The notes: generated from the sequence alone by a model not told the origin. Positions 14,730-22,883 are shown, counted from the stretch's first letter. The stretch is DNA of 57,162 bases from Halorubrum sp. Hd13 (GCF_002252755.1 NZ_NHOY01000020.1:1-57162); one strand, 5' to 3'. Numbers and translations are program-made.

Positions 14730-15440
14730 CTACGGGTCGATCCGCTCTATCGCGAAACTGCTGTGGCCGTGCGTTTCCAGCGACAGGTGCGTCAGCTTCA
14801 TCTCGTACTCGACGCAGAACTCGTGAACCGCGGCGATGACGCCGTACCACCGCCCCGCGGGGACGTCGCCGAGGCAGTAATCGTGTCCGGCGATGACGCC
14901 GTCGGATTTCACTTTCTCCCTGGCGATCTCCAGTTCCCTCTGTGTCTGCTCGTACGTGTGGGTGGTGTCGATGTACACCCAGTCGAAGAAGCCGTCCTCG
15001 AAGCGGTCGAGCGCGACGTCCGGCCGCTCCGGCAGGACTTCCACGGTTCCGTCCGCGATCCGGTCCGCGTATCTGTTTTCCACCTCCTCCACGCTCCGGT
15101 CACTGAACTCCTTCGACCCCCAGACGTCGATCAGGTACAGTTCGTCGGGGTCCGTTATCGAGAGAATCTTCTCGGAGAGATCCCCCTCGTCTGTCCCCAA
15201 CTCCGCGACTCGTCCGCCCCGCGGGAACGCTTCCAGCATGTCCTCTCGAGCCGGGACGACCTCGGCGTCTCGGACGTGTTCCTCCGAGAGCGTCTCGGGG
15301 ACGGAGTCCCTCGCGTGAGGGGTCTTGACCCGATCCGGTTCGTAATATATCGAGGCGTACGCGCCCTTCAGTAAGGGATAGGCTCGCGCCGGTACGAGAT
15401 CCGCGACCCGCCCCTTCAGTTCATCGAGAAGTGTTCTCAC
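14730..15440 (-). CDS. Class I SAM-dependent methyltransferase (Methyltransf_24-like)
   Basis: A 236-residue methyltransferase-like protein. The SAM loop is VAELGTDEG at 78-86, with the acidic residue in LYLIDVWG (101-108). The strand-4 motif YIDTTHTYE (156-164) followed by AGHDYC is typical of the cephalosporin-hydroxylase / FkbM-neighbour type often linked to sugar or cell-surface modification. The substrate is unknown. It is convergent with tfs over a 45-base gap and stands alone. Codon use is slightly less GC-extreme than its neighbours, and the next gene is a P450, so the pair could be more recently acquired; this is only an impression. Confidence 0.78.
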   Translation of the reverse strand: MRTLLDELKGRVADLVPARAYPLLKGAYASIYYEPDRVKTPHARDSVPETLSEEHVRDAEVVPAREDMLEAFPRGGRVAELGTDEGDLSEKILSITDPDELYLIDVWGSKEFSDRSVEEVENRYADRIADGTVEVLPERPDVALDRFEDGFFDWVYIDTTHTYEQTQRELEIAREKVKSDGVIAGHDYCLGDVPAGRWYGVIAAVHEFCVEYEMKLTHLSLETHGHSSFAIERIDP

Positions 15441-15544
15441 GGGTCACGATCGTCGTCTGTAGCGGGCTTATAATTGCCCCTTCGTTCACCGGGCGACACC
15501 GACGGTCGGTCCCGCACGGGACACCGTCGCTTCGGGCGGGCGAT

Positions 15545-16789
15545 CTACCGTCGCTCGTCGTATCGGATCGGTAGCGATTCGACGCCGTAGATGAACGAAC
15601 TTCGCGTCGGCTCGAGGGGCGTCTCCGTGAGCCGCACGCGATCGACGCGGTCGAGTAGCTCCGAGAGCCCGACTTTGGCCTCGAGCCGAGCGAGCGGTGC
15701 CCCCAGACAGTAATGGGTGCCGTGGCCGAACGCGATATGCTGGTTGGGCGAGCGGTCAGGTCGGAACGTGTCGGCTGCGTCGAACCGGCGTTCGTCGCGG
15801 TTCGCGGAGCCGATCCAAGCGATGACCCGGTCGCCCGCTTCGATGGTCTCGCCGCGCATGGTCACGTCCTCTGTAGCGACCCGGCTCATGGCCTGCACCG
15901 GCGACCGGTATCGCAGCACTTCCTCGACGGCGCTCGTGAGCGCGCGGTCGTCCCCGCGCAACTCGTCGACCAGATCCGGGTCCGCCTCGGCGAAACACCG
16001 CACCGCGTTCGCGATGAGGTTCGTCGTCGTGATGTTCCCCGCGACGAGCAGCAGGATGCACATCCCGAGCGCCTCCTCGCGGGAGAGCCGTCCCCCCGCG
16101 TCGGACTCGGCAGTGACGATAACGGAGAGCAGATCGTCTTGCGGGTTCTCGCGGCGATCTTCGATCATTTCCAGGAAGTACTGGGCCATCTCCATCTGGG
16201 TCTGCTGCTGGCGTTCGGCGAAGGCGTCCGCGCCCTCATCGTCGCTTGCGGCCTCCACGATCGTGTCCGACCACGTCTTGAACCGGTCGCGGTCCGACGG
16301 CGGGACTCCGAGCAGTTCGGCGATCACCGTCACCGGGAACGGGTACGCGAGGTCCTCGACGACGTCCATCTCTCCGTGGGTCCCGACGGCATCGTCGAGC
16401 AACTCGCCCGCCAGCTCTCGGAAGTGGGGTTCGCGGTCGGCGAGCGTCCGCGGTTGGAACCACTCGTCGACGACACCTCGGAGTTCGTCGTGGCGGGGCG
16501 GGTCCTCGAACAACATCGTGTCGAGGATCAACCCCTCCCCCGGTCCTTCGGGTTCGACGAAGTCGTCCGCCTCCCGAGGGTCCGCCGAGAACACGTCGTC
16601 GTCGTCCAACACGCGCTTCACGTCCTCGTACCGGAAGACGTCCCACGTTCGACGGTCGGGATCGTACCGGACTGGCGACCGTTCGCGCATCCGCTCGTAC
16701 CAGTCGAAGGGATCCAGCCACGACTCGCGGTCCTGTAGTTCTTCGGGGACGGCTTGGAGTCCTTGGGGACCTGCCGAACTCATACCCAT
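15545..16789 (-). CDS. Cytochrome P450
   Basis: Soluble class-I-like P450, 414 residues. The heme thiolate is Cys361 in FGHGTHYCLG (354-363). The I-helix motif AGNITTTNLIANA differs from the usual Ala-Gly-x-Glu/Asp-Thr-Thr by having Ile-Thr where the acid is expected. The ExxR motif is EEVLRYRSPV. No membrane anchor is present. Electrons would come from a ferredoxin and reductase encoded elsewhere; none is nearby. The substrate is unknown. Upstream on the minus strand an AAAAAT tract 20-30 bases before the ATG may be the promoter. The next minus-strand gene is an alpha/beta hydrolase with an intervening gap, so linkage is weak. Confidence 0.93.
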   Translation of the reverse strand: MGMSSAGPQGLQAVPEELQDRESWLDPFDWYERMRERSPVRYDPDRRTWDVFRYEDVKRVLDDDDVFSADPREADDFVEPEGPGEGLILDTMLFEDPPRHDELRGVVDEWFQPRTLADREPHFRELAGELLDDAVGTHGEMDVVEDLAYPFPVTVIAELLGVPPSDRDRFKTWSDTIVEAASDDEGADAFAERQQQTQMEMAQYFLEMIEDRRENPQDDLLSVIVTAESDAGGRLSREEALGMCILLLVAGNITTTNLIANAVRCFAEADPDLVDELRGDDRALTSAVEEVLRYRSPVQAMSRVATEDVTMRGETIEAGDRVIAWIGSANRDERRFDAADTFRPDRSPNQHIAFGHGTHYCLGAPLARLEAKVGLSELLDRVDRVRLTETPLEPTRSSFIYGVESLPIRYDERR

Positions 16790-16861
16790 GGCCTTGGGGA
16801 CGAACGGAATAAAAATCTCGGGCGAGGGGCTCGTCGCACCGCGGCGGTTTCCGACTAACCT

Positions 16862-17491
16862 CTATTCACCGTCAGCCACCAGCCGCGGCTCGAAGAACGC
16901 CGCTACCGCCTCACCCACGTCCCCCGAGCGCCCCACGAAGAAGTGGTCCGATTCGAACGTTTTCGTCTCGATTCCCAGTTCCTTCGCCCGCTCGACGACC
17001 GGCTCCCAGTCCGCCGTCGAGTCGCGGGTCGCGTACAGGACCTGCGTCGGCACGCTGAGGTCGACGAGGTCGTCGAGCGCCGCGACCGCGTCCACGTCGG
17101 GATTCAGCCGAGCGGTCGGCGCGAGCGCGCAGACGCCGGCGAGACCGGGGCGCGAGGCGGCCGTCACGAGCGCGACCGCCGCCCCGAACGAGAAGCCGAA
17201 CAAGCCTACCCGCTCGTAGCGCTCGGCCGCCCACGCGACCGCGTTGTCGGCGTCCGTGCTCTCGCCGTACCCCTCGTCCCAGTCGCCGTAGTCGAACCGG
17301 AGGCAGTCGATCCCGCGGCCGGTCAGCGCGTCGCTCACGGCGGTCAGTCGTTCGTCGCCGCGGCGGCCGCGCTGCTGCGGGTGCGGGGGACAGGCGACGA
17401 CGACCGCGTCGGCGCGACTCCCGTCGCTCGCGGCGGTGTCGAGCGTGGCTCGAACGTCGCGGCCGCCGGGGATGAGGACGGTTTCGCTCAC
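16862..17491 (-). CDS. Alpha/beta hydrolase (dienelactone hydrolase-like)
   Basis: A 209-residue serine hydrolase. The nucleophile elbow is GFSFG at 99-103 with Ser101; the catalytic His is likely His183 in FESDHFF, and the acid probably lies around YATRDSTADW. Residues 31-40 (VVACPPHPQQ) supply the oxyanion region, with the short-chain fold of the DLH/lipase-like group and no lid. Substrates could be esters or small acyl compounds. It starts at an ATG 33 bases from the end of the DUF5778 gene on the same strand, so the two may be co-transcribed, with the hydrolase second. Family is confident; substrate is not. Confidence 0.85.
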   Translation of the reverse strand: MSETVLIPGGRDVRATLDTAASDGSRADAVVVACPPHPQQRGRRGDERLTAVSDALTGRGIDCLRFDYGDWDEGYGESTDADNAVAWAAERYERVGLFGFSFGAAVALVTAASRPGLAGVCALAPTARLNPDVDAVAALDDLVDLSVPTQVLYATRDSTADWEPVVERAKELGIETKTFESDHFFVGRSGDVGEAVAAFFEPRLVADGE

Positions 17492-17524
17492 GGGCGCAGG
17501 GGTAGGGGCGGATGCACCGCCGCG

Positions 17525-17923
17525 TCAGGGAACCTGCGTCACGCGGTCGACGTTATCGAGCGCGGTCAGGTCCGCGGCGAGCGCCTCCTGATCGACGCCG
17601 GCCTCGTAGTAGAACACCAGGTCGAAGGTGCCGTCACGGAGGAGCTGCTGGCACTCCCAGACGAACTCCTCGCCGTCGAGGGTGAGCCCCTGGAACTGGT
17701 TCGACGAGAAGTTCGTGTCGTCGTTGCCGGCCTCGATGTACGCCTCGCCCTTGTCGGCGTGGTCGGCGATGACGTCGTTGGCGGCGACCGTGAGATCGTG
17801 CATCTCCAAGTCCTCCTGGCCGCCGAGCGTCGTGTGGACGATACAGCCAAGAAGCTCGATGTCGCCCGGTTCCAGCAGGGCCTTCGTCCGCGTGTAGAGG
17901 TCGGAGTCGACGGTTTCGCTCAT
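17525..17923 (-). CDS. DUF5778 family protein
   Basis: A 132-residue acidic soluble protein conserved in haloarchaea (DUF5778 by recollection, not searched). Predicted alpha/beta, with no membrane segment, metal motif or catalytic signature. Recognisable stretches are LGCIVHTTLGGQEDLEMHDL in the N-terminal half and FDLVFYYEAGVDQEAL near the C-terminus, which resembles a ferredoxin-like strand-helix pattern. A GTTTATCA tract 20-27 bases upstream on the minus strand (17945-17952) is a plausible promoter. It lies immediately before the hydrolase gene and may share its transcript. Function unknown. Confidence 0.78.
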   Translation of the reverse strand: MSETVDSDLYTRTKALLEPGDIELLGCIVHTTLGGQEDLEMHDLTVAANDVIADHADKGEAYIEAGNDDTNFSSNQFQGLTLDGEEFVWECQQLLRDGTFDLVFYYEAGVDQEALAADLTALDNVDRVTQVP

Positions 17924-18009
17924 ACCCGTTCGTTCCGGCTCCGGTGATAAACGGGTGACGGTTCACACGTTCGGCACCTCTCCGGGCGGCGAGCGGGCAC
18001 GCCGAGGAC

Positions 18010-18978
18010 TCAGTCCCGCAGGCGAACGATCGCACAGTCGTCTCCCTCGTCCACGTCGACCAGCCCGTCGTCGGCGAGGTCGTCGACGAGCCCGCGGAGC
18101 CACTCTCGCCCGTGCTCGCCGTCGGGCGCGTAGTCGACCCGGATCCGGGGTCCGAGATCGTCGAGCGGCAGCTCGTCGTACTCGCCGAGCGTCCGGACCA
18201 CGCGCCCGCGGAACTGCCGCCGGCTCCCCTCGAAGCTCGGCTGCTCGGGCACGTCGGGCGCGGTGAAGTCGCCGGTCTCGTACGCGTGACACCACCCCCG
18301 CCACGGGCAGCCCGCCTCGTCGCAGCGCGGGGTCGTGCCGCAGGCGACGCCGCCGAGCTCCATGATCGCGTTGTTCCACACGCGGGACTCGCCGTCGGGC
18401 ATGACCCGCGAGGCGACCCGACCGAACGCCGCGTCGTCGTCCGGCACCGCGAACGCGCGGTGGAGGACGCGCTTCACGTTGGTGTCGACGACCGCGTCGC
18501 CGTCGTTGAACGCGAACGACGCCACCGCGTTCGCGGTGTACGGGCCGACGCCCATCAGCTCCTGCAGTTCGCCGGGCGATTGCGGGAACTCGCCGCCGTA
18601 CTCCTCCTCGACCTGTCCGGCCGCCTCGTGGAGGTACTTCGCGCGGTTGTTGTAGCCGAGCGAGTGGTCGGACCAGAACGCGACCACGTCGCCGCGGTCG
18701 GCGGCGGCGAGGTCGACCGTCGTCGGCCACTCGTCGAGGAAGTCCTCCCACGCGGGGACCACCCGATCGAGCTGCGTCTGCTGGCTCATCACCTCGCTGA
18801 CGAGGACCGCGTAGGGGTCCTCGGTGCGCCGCCACGGGAAGTCGCGGTGGTCGGCCTCGTACCACTCCACGAGCGCCTCGCGGACCGCGCCGAGGTCGGC
18901 CGGCAGTTCGGGGGCGTCGCCCTCGGCGAGCCCCTCCGTGCCGCCCCCCTCTCCCGCGGTCGCGTCCGAATCGCTCAT
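18010..18978 (-). CDS. mutY: A/G-specific adenine glycosylase
   Basis: DNA repair glycosylase that removes adenine mispaired with 8-oxoguanine, 322 residues. The catalytic Glu62 is in SEVMSQQTQLDRV (61-73). The helix-hairpin-helix is LMGVGPYTA (141-149) and the essential Asp165 is in VVDTNVKR. Four cysteines for the iron-sulfur cluster are present at 213, 219, 224 and 230. Their spacing (5, 4, 5) differs from the classic 6, 2, 5. The C-terminal part (about 245-322) is shorter than bacterial MutY and lacks an obvious full NUDIX-like domain. It lies close downstream of the next minus-strand gene. Confidence 0.93.
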   Translation of the reverse strand: MSDSDATAGEGGGTEGLAEGDAPELPADLGAVREALVEWYEADHRDFPWRRTEDPYAVLVSEVMSQQTQLDRVVPAWEDFLDEWPTTVDLAAADRGDVVAFWSDHSLGYNNRAKYLHEAAGQVEEEYGGEFPQSPGELQELMGVGPYTANAVASFAFNDGDAVVDTNVKRVLHRAFAVPDDDAAFGRVASRVMPDGESRVWNNAIMELGGVACGTTPRCDEAGCPWRGWCHAYETGDFTAPDVPEQPSFEGSRRQFRGRVVRTLGEYDELPLDDLGPRIRVDYAPDGEHGREWLRGLVDDLADDGLVDVDEGDDCAIVRLRD

Positions 18979-19003
18979 TACCGTCAGTCGGGGCGGCGGT
19001 CGT

Positions 19004-19663
19004 TTATCGGTGCTGGTCCTCGCCGCGTCCGACCGGAGCCATCGAGCGCGGGTCGCGGTCCGGCCCCGGATACTCGCCGCCGACCGCCTCGGGATAGAGG
19101 TTCTCGGCCGAGAACACCGCCGCGAACGCCCGCGGCTCCCGGACGCTCACGGGGAGGCGGTCGCGGAGCCCGGCGGCGGCCTCCGCCCCCGTGAGCGACG
19201 GGTCGAGGCTCACGACCTGCATCGCGGCGCCGCGGTACGCCGACGCCAGCGCAGGGTGGTCGCCCGCGGGATGCGCCGTCGGCTCGCGCCACGCCTCGAC
19301 CGCGTCGCGCCAGTCGGCCGCGAGGTCGGCGTCGGAGATCTCGGCGATCACCGCCTCGGCGTCGTCGAGCAGGGCGTCGCTGGCGACGAGCGTCGTCCAC
19401 GAGTGCGCGCGAAGCGCGTCGAGCGCCTCGCGGGCCGCGCCGCCGACGAGGAGGTCCGTCGCGAGGACGTCCGCGTCGGCGACGACGCGGGCGGGGCTCG
19501 GCTCGCGGTCGGCGGGGGAGACGTCGGCGTCGCTCTCGGCGTCGCCGTCGTCGGACTCTCCCCCGCTCCCGGAGCCAGATCGGCGATCCGCGAGCGCGAC
19601 GCGCACCGCGTCCTCGGTCGCGTCGCGGTCGGCGGCCCGCTCGAACAGGTCGGCGAAGGTCAT
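19004..19663 (-). CDS. PIN-like haloarchaeal protein (DUF7384-type)
   Basis: A 219-residue protein. ATG at 19663 is preferred over a GTG 21 bases upstream. The central part opens with ARVVADADVLATDLLVGG, followed by ALDALRAHSWTTLVASDALLDD. This looks like the first two strands of a PIN-type nuclease fold with an early Asp. The complete acidic triad cannot be confirmed. Residues 25-55 are an acidic Gly/Ser/Asp linker. The end has a Pro/Gly-rich tail. It is 25 bases upstream of mutY on the same strand, so an operon with DNA repair is likely. The function is inferred only from this context. Confidence 0.68.
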   Translation of the reverse strand: MTFADLFERAADRDATEDAVRVALADRRSGSGSGGESDDGDAESDADVSPADREPSPARVVADADVLATDLLVGGAAREALDALRAHSWTTLVASDALLDDAEAVIAEISDADLAADWRDAVEAWREPTAHPAGDHPALASAYRGAAMQVVSLDPSLTGAEAAAGLRDRLPVSVREPRAFAAVFSAENLYPEAVGGEYPGPDRDPRSMAPVGRGEDQHR

Positions 19664-19775
19664 GGCCGGACCGTGGTCCGCCACGGGTATCGGCGTTGCG
19701 ACTGCGCGAGCCGTCGGTCGCCCGCGACGCCCGCGACGTCCGTCGAAAGCGTCCTGATCGGCAGGACCGGACCGC

Positions 19776-20474
19776 TCACTCGAGCCGGTCCGCGAGGTCG
19801 TGGAACCCCTCGATGACGAGGTCCGGCTCGGGACCCAGCTCCTCCGTCGGGAGCGTCTCCCCGGGGCGGGAGACCCACGCGGTCGACATGCCGGCGTGTT
19901 TCGCGCCCCAGACGTCGCGCATCCCGCCGCCGGAGGCGTGCAGTATCTCCCCGATCGGCGTGTCGGTCCGCTCCGCCGCGTTTTCGTAGATCCCCGCCTC
20001 CGGTTTGTACGTCTCCACCTCGTCGGCGCTGATCGCGTCCGTCACGACGTCGCCGAGGTCCGCCGCCGCGACCAGGTGCTCCAGCATCTCGGGCGAGCCG
20101 TTCGAGACGATGTACACCTCGTACCCCAGGTCGGTGATCCGCCCGATCCCGTCCCGAACGTCGTCGAAGATCGACAGCTCGTCCTCGTACACCGTGCGCC
20201 GGATCTCGTCGCGGGTCGCCTCCGGCACGTCGTGTCCGTTCGCTTCGAGGGCGTATCGGAGGCCCTGTCCGATGAGCTCCCAGAACGGCCGGTAGGCGTC
20301 GATGTCGTTCGCGATCATCGAGTACTGGAGGTACTGCGCGCGCCACAGCTGCGAGACGCTCTCGGCGTCGTCGAGGCCGTCGACGTGCGCTTCCAGCACC
20401 GCCTCCTGCGAGCCGATGTCCACGAGCGTGCTGTACGAGTCGACGGTGACGGTCGAGACGGAGTCGAGGTCCAT
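19776..20474 (-). CDS. HAD-superfamily haloacid dehalogenase-type hydrolase
   Basis: A 232-residue HAD hydrolase of the type II haloacid dehalogenase group. The nucleophile is Asp12 in TVDSYSTLVD (10-19), motif II is SNGSPEM (124-130), and the motif III lysine is Lys157 in YKPEAGIY. The position normally holding the Ser-Ser-Asn-x-Trp-Asp signature reads SGGGMRDVWGA (181-191), so the substrate pocket differs from classical dehalogenases. A phosphatase or dehalogenase on a small organic acid is possible. ATG at 20474 is chosen over an upstream GTG. A GGTTATGATG box on the minus strand (20491-20500) sits at promoter distance. Monocistronic. Confidence 0.85.
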   Translation of the reverse strand: MDLDSVSTVTVDSYSTLVDIGSQEAVLEAHVDGLDDAESVSQLWRAQYLQYSMIANDIDAYRPFWELIGQGLRYALEANGHDVPEATRDEIRRTVYEDELSIFDDVRDGIGRITDLGYEVYIVSNGSPEMLEHLVAAADLGDVVTDAISADEVETYKPEAGIYENAAERTDTPIGEILHASGGGMRDVWGAKHAGMSTAWVSRPGETLPTEELGPEPDLVIEGFHDLADRLE

Positions 20475-20610
20475 GGTCGTGGTACTGCGGCCCACATCAT
20501 AACCGTAGTGAATCCCGCCACGACGACGGTCGCACGGTCGCCGCGGGGCAGAGCGGGGCCGACCGCGTCGCGGACGGGACCGTGTTCGCGCGGGAACGGA
20601 CCGGAGAAAG

Positions 20611-20682
20611 AGCCTAGGCCGAGATTTGAACTCGGGGTCTCGTCCTTACCAAGGACGCGCTTTACCGCTAAGCTACCCAGGC
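20611..20682 (-). tRNA. tRNA-Thr (anticodon GGT)
   Basis: The minus strand folds as a cloverleaf. The acceptor GCCTGGG pairs with CCTAGGC with one G-T pair, and the discriminator is T. The anticodon arm CGTCC-TTGGTAA-GGACG puts GGT in the loop, decoding ACC. The T-arm is CCGAG-TTCAAAT-CTCGG. CCA is not encoded. A CATAAAG box on the minus strand (near 20711-20717) is about 30 bases upstream. No 3'-tail copies follow this tRNA, unlike tRNA-Gly and tRNA-Arg here. Confidence 0.95.
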
Positions 20683-20817
20683 ACGCAATCAGTCGTTGAC
20701 CGGATTCGACTTTATGGGTTTCGATCCGCCGCCGAGTCGTCGCCCGATCCGAGGGGACGCCGGCGACGCCGTCGCGGGGTCGGGATTCGCCTTCCCGGTC
20801 CGCCTTCCCGGTCCGTC

Positions 20818-21489
20818 TTACCGGTCCGTCGCGCTCACGGCGCGGTCCGAGATGTCGGCGATCCGGTCGGCGGTCGCGTCCGGGAGCGCACGCCCCGGCG
20901 GCGGGAACTCGCCGTCGTAGTCGGCCGCCAGCTCGCGGGCGTACGTCAGTAGCTCTTCCGGCGGGTCGCCGCCGACGGCCGTGGTGCCGGCGACGACCGC
21001 CAGTTCGAGGGCGTCGACCTCCAGGTTCCGGTCGAGCGCGGCCGCCGCGGCGGGGTCGGTCCCATCGCGGTCGCGGAGCGTCTGGTCTCGGCCGAACGCG
21101 CGCACGACCTCGACCGCGGCGCCGGCCGCGTCGGTACACGCCAGCAGCGAGAAGCCGCGCGAGACGAGCACGTCGGCCGTGAGCACGTCCATGTCGGCGT
21201 CGATGTCGGTCTCGCTGGTGGGCGCGGTCAGCCACGGCTCCTCGTGGGCCACCGTGCGGGTGAGCCGCAGTCCCTCGTAGATGAGCTGCACGCCCGCCGC
21301 CCGGTCGACGAGCTCGTCGGAGCGCACGTCGGGGTCGACCGCCCGGGCCGTGACGAGCGCCAGAACACCGGGCGTCACGGCGGCGTCCAGAATACGGCTC
21401 TCGAGGGCCTCGCGCAGTTGCTCGGGCTCGACGTCCGCGAGCGCCTCGTGAGCGGCCTCACGCGCTCGCGCGGCATCGTCCATTGCCAT
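20818..21489 (-). CDS. Helical haloarchaeal protein (DUF7114-type)
   Basis: A 223-residue mostly helical soluble protein conserved in haloarchaea as recalled; function unknown. The stretch AGVQLIYEGLRLTRTVAHEEPW, followed by DMDVLTADVLVSRGFSLLACT, resembles the helix pairs of all-alpha prenyl-synthase-like folds. The two Asp-rich catalytic motifs of true prenyl synthases are absent, so enzymatic activity is doubtful. Two near-adjacent ATGs (21489 and 21483) are possible starts. It is divergent from the crotonase gene across 53 bases, where both promoters must be packed. No operon partner is visible on its own strand. Confidence 0.68.
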   Translation of the reverse strand: MAMDDAARAREAAHEALADVEPEQLREALESRILDAAVTPGVLALVTARAVDPDVRSDELVDRAAGVQLIYEGLRLTRTVAHEEPWLTAPTSETDIDADMDVLTADVLVSRGFSLLACTDAAGAAVEVVRAFGRDQTLRDRDGTDPAAAAALDRNLEVDALELAVVAGTTAVGGDPPEELLTYARELAADYDGEFPPPGRALPDATADRIADISDRAVSATDR

Positions 21490-21542
21490 GAGGTAGTCGA
21501 GCGAAGGGCAAAGACCTTTGGAAACCGCCGGGATACGACGGC

Positions 21543-22253
21543 GTGATCCGCACCAGCACCGACGGCCGCGTCCGCGTCGTCACGATCGACCGCCCGGAGC
21601 GGCGAAACGCCCTCCGTCCCGAGGACCTAGACGCGCTCCGGCGGGCCGTCGACCGCGCCGAAACGCCCGTCACGTACCTTCGCGGCGCCGGCGACGCCTT
21701 CTGTGCCGGCGCCGACCTCGACGCCGTCGCCGGCCTCGACCGAGACGACGAGGCCGACGCGGCGTCGTTCGCTCGGCGGGGACAGCGCACCGCCGCGGCG
21801 ATCGCGGCGGCTGACACGGTCGTCGTCTGCGGGATCGACGGCGCGGCCCGCGGCGGAGGCGTCGAACTCGCGCTCGCGGCCGACGTCCGAGCCGCCACGC
21901 CCGCGGCGACGTTCGCCGAGCCGGGCGTCGAGTTCGGCCTGTTCGGGGCGTGGGGCGGCACGGTCCGACTCCCGCGGGTGATGCGCGAGGGCGACGCCCT
22001 CGAGTTCGCGCTCTCGGGCCGCGTCCTCGACGCCGATGAGGCGCTCCGGACCGGGCTCGTCTCCCGGGTCGTCGACGACCCGCGCGCGGTCGCCGACGTC
22101 ATCGCGGACGGAAAGCCGGACGCGCTGCGGACGGTCAAGCGACGGGTGCGTGACCGGCAGGACGACGCGATGCAGGCGGACGCGGAGGCGAAGGCGTTCG
22201 CCGCCCTCGTCCGGTCGCACGGGGCGAACATCGCGGCATCGCGGACGGAGTGA
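21543..22253 (+). CDS. Enoyl-CoA hydratase/isomerase (crotonase) family protein
   Basis: A 236-residue crotonase-fold enzyme that acts on a CoA thioester. Oxyanion-hole elements are FCAGADL (53-59) and GIDGAARGGGVELALAADVR (97-116). EPGVEFGLFGAWGGT lies where catalytic acids occur, but only part of the usual Glu pair is recognisable, so hydratase activity is not proven. It is about 20 residues shorter than typical hydratases and the C-terminal helices are compact. The start is GTG at 21543. A beta-oxidation or amino-acid degradation role would fit; no acyl-CoA dehydrogenase or thiolase is adjacent (a thiolase lies 25 kb away). Confidence 0.87.
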   Translation: MIRTSTDGRVRVVTIDRPERRNALRPEDLDALRRAVDRAETPVTYLRGAGDAFCAGADLDAVAGLDRDDEADAASFARRGQRTAAAIAAADTVVVCGIDGAARGGGVELALAADVRAATPAATFAEPGVEFGLFGAWGGTVRLPRVMREGDALEFALSGRVLDADEALRTGLVSRVVDDPRAVADVIADGKPDALRTVKRRVRDRQDDAMQADAEAKAFAALVRSHGANIAASRTE

Positions 22254-22302
22254 GCCGCGCGGGCGAAGCGGTCCGACCCCGGCGCAGTCCCGATGTGACA
22301 GG

Positions 22303-22309
22303 TTTAAGT
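22303..22309 (+). promoter_or_regulatory. TATA box of tRNA-Gly
   Basis: TTTAAGT sits 33-39 bases before the mature tRNA 5' end, leaving room for a short pre-tRNA leader of about ten bases. Confidence 0.6.
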
Positions 22310-22341
22310 GAACCTCCGACCAATCTGTAAGTGCGAAGCAC

Positions 22342-22412
22342 GCACCGGTAGTGTAGTGGTATCACGCAACCTTGCCATGGTTGCAACCCGAGTTCAAATC
22401 TCGGCCGGTGCA
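22342..22412 (+). tRNA. tRNA-Gly (anticodon GCC)
   Basis: Cloverleaf on the plus strand. The acceptor GCACCGG pairs with CCGGTGC and the discriminator is A. The anticodon arm is CAACC-TTGCCAT-GGTTG, with GCC in the loop. The T-arm contains GAGTTCAAATCTC. CCA is not encoded. Two further partial copies of its 3' end follow within 280 bases. Confidence 0.96.
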
Positions 22413-22800
22413 TTTCTCGAACGTAGTGAGAGAAATCGCCGAGTGATTTGAACGCTATCAGTCGCGCGCAGCGAACGGAGTGAGCGAGCACGTCTGATTC
22501 TGAGTTCAAATCTCGGCCGGTGCACTTCCGACTGACTCCGTCAGTCGACGTTCGTCTCACTTCGTTCGACGAACTCCCTCCGGTCGTGCACCGCCCTGAC
22601 TCCCCGCTCGCGCTGTCGCCGGCGCTACGCGCCGGCTGCAAGAGGGACCTCCGGTCCCTCCCTGCTCGCGGGGAGTCTCGGCCGGTGCATTTTCTAACTG
22701 ACTCCGTCAGTTAGCGTTCGCTTCACTCCGTTCAGCGAACTCGCGAACGAAGTGAGAGAAATCACCAACTCAGTCAGCTAGCGTTCGGTCTCCTACGCGA
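22413..22800 (+). repeat. tRNA-Gly 3'-tail array (two partial copies plus inverted segment)
   Basis: The tRNA 3' end recurs as GAGTTCAAATCTCGGCCGGT+GCA at 22502-22524 and, shorter, as GTCTCGGCCGGTGCA at 22675-22689. Copy 2 is preceded by GTCGCGCGCAGCGAACGGAG and GCGAGCACGTCTGAT (22461-22498), a segment also present after tRNA-Arg. Both copies are followed by CTGACTCCGTCAGT palindromes and TTCGTTCG-type blocks. TGCACCG with GACTCCCC at about 22585-22604 pairs with GGGGAGTC and CGGTGCA at 22670-22689, giving a large potential hairpin. No integrase gene lies nearby. This could be remnants of integration at the tRNA or a small repeat family targeting tRNA ends. Confidence 0.75.
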
Positions 22801-22883
22801 GCGAATCGACCCCGCGGTCACCCGGGGCTCCCGGCGGCGCGAACCTGTCCGCTTAACCGGACGTGTGTCGTTGTAGCGAGTAT
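22801..22883 (+). promoter_or_regulatory. Promoter region of PiT permease gene
   Basis: GCTTAAC at 22851-22857 is centred about 30 bases before the ATG at 22884, the right place for a TATA box of a leaderless transcript. Confidence 0.5.

Noticed and set aside
22413..22800. Complete integrated element at tRNA-Gly
   Set aside because: No integrase, no phage or plasmid genes and under 400 bases between tail copies; at most relics.
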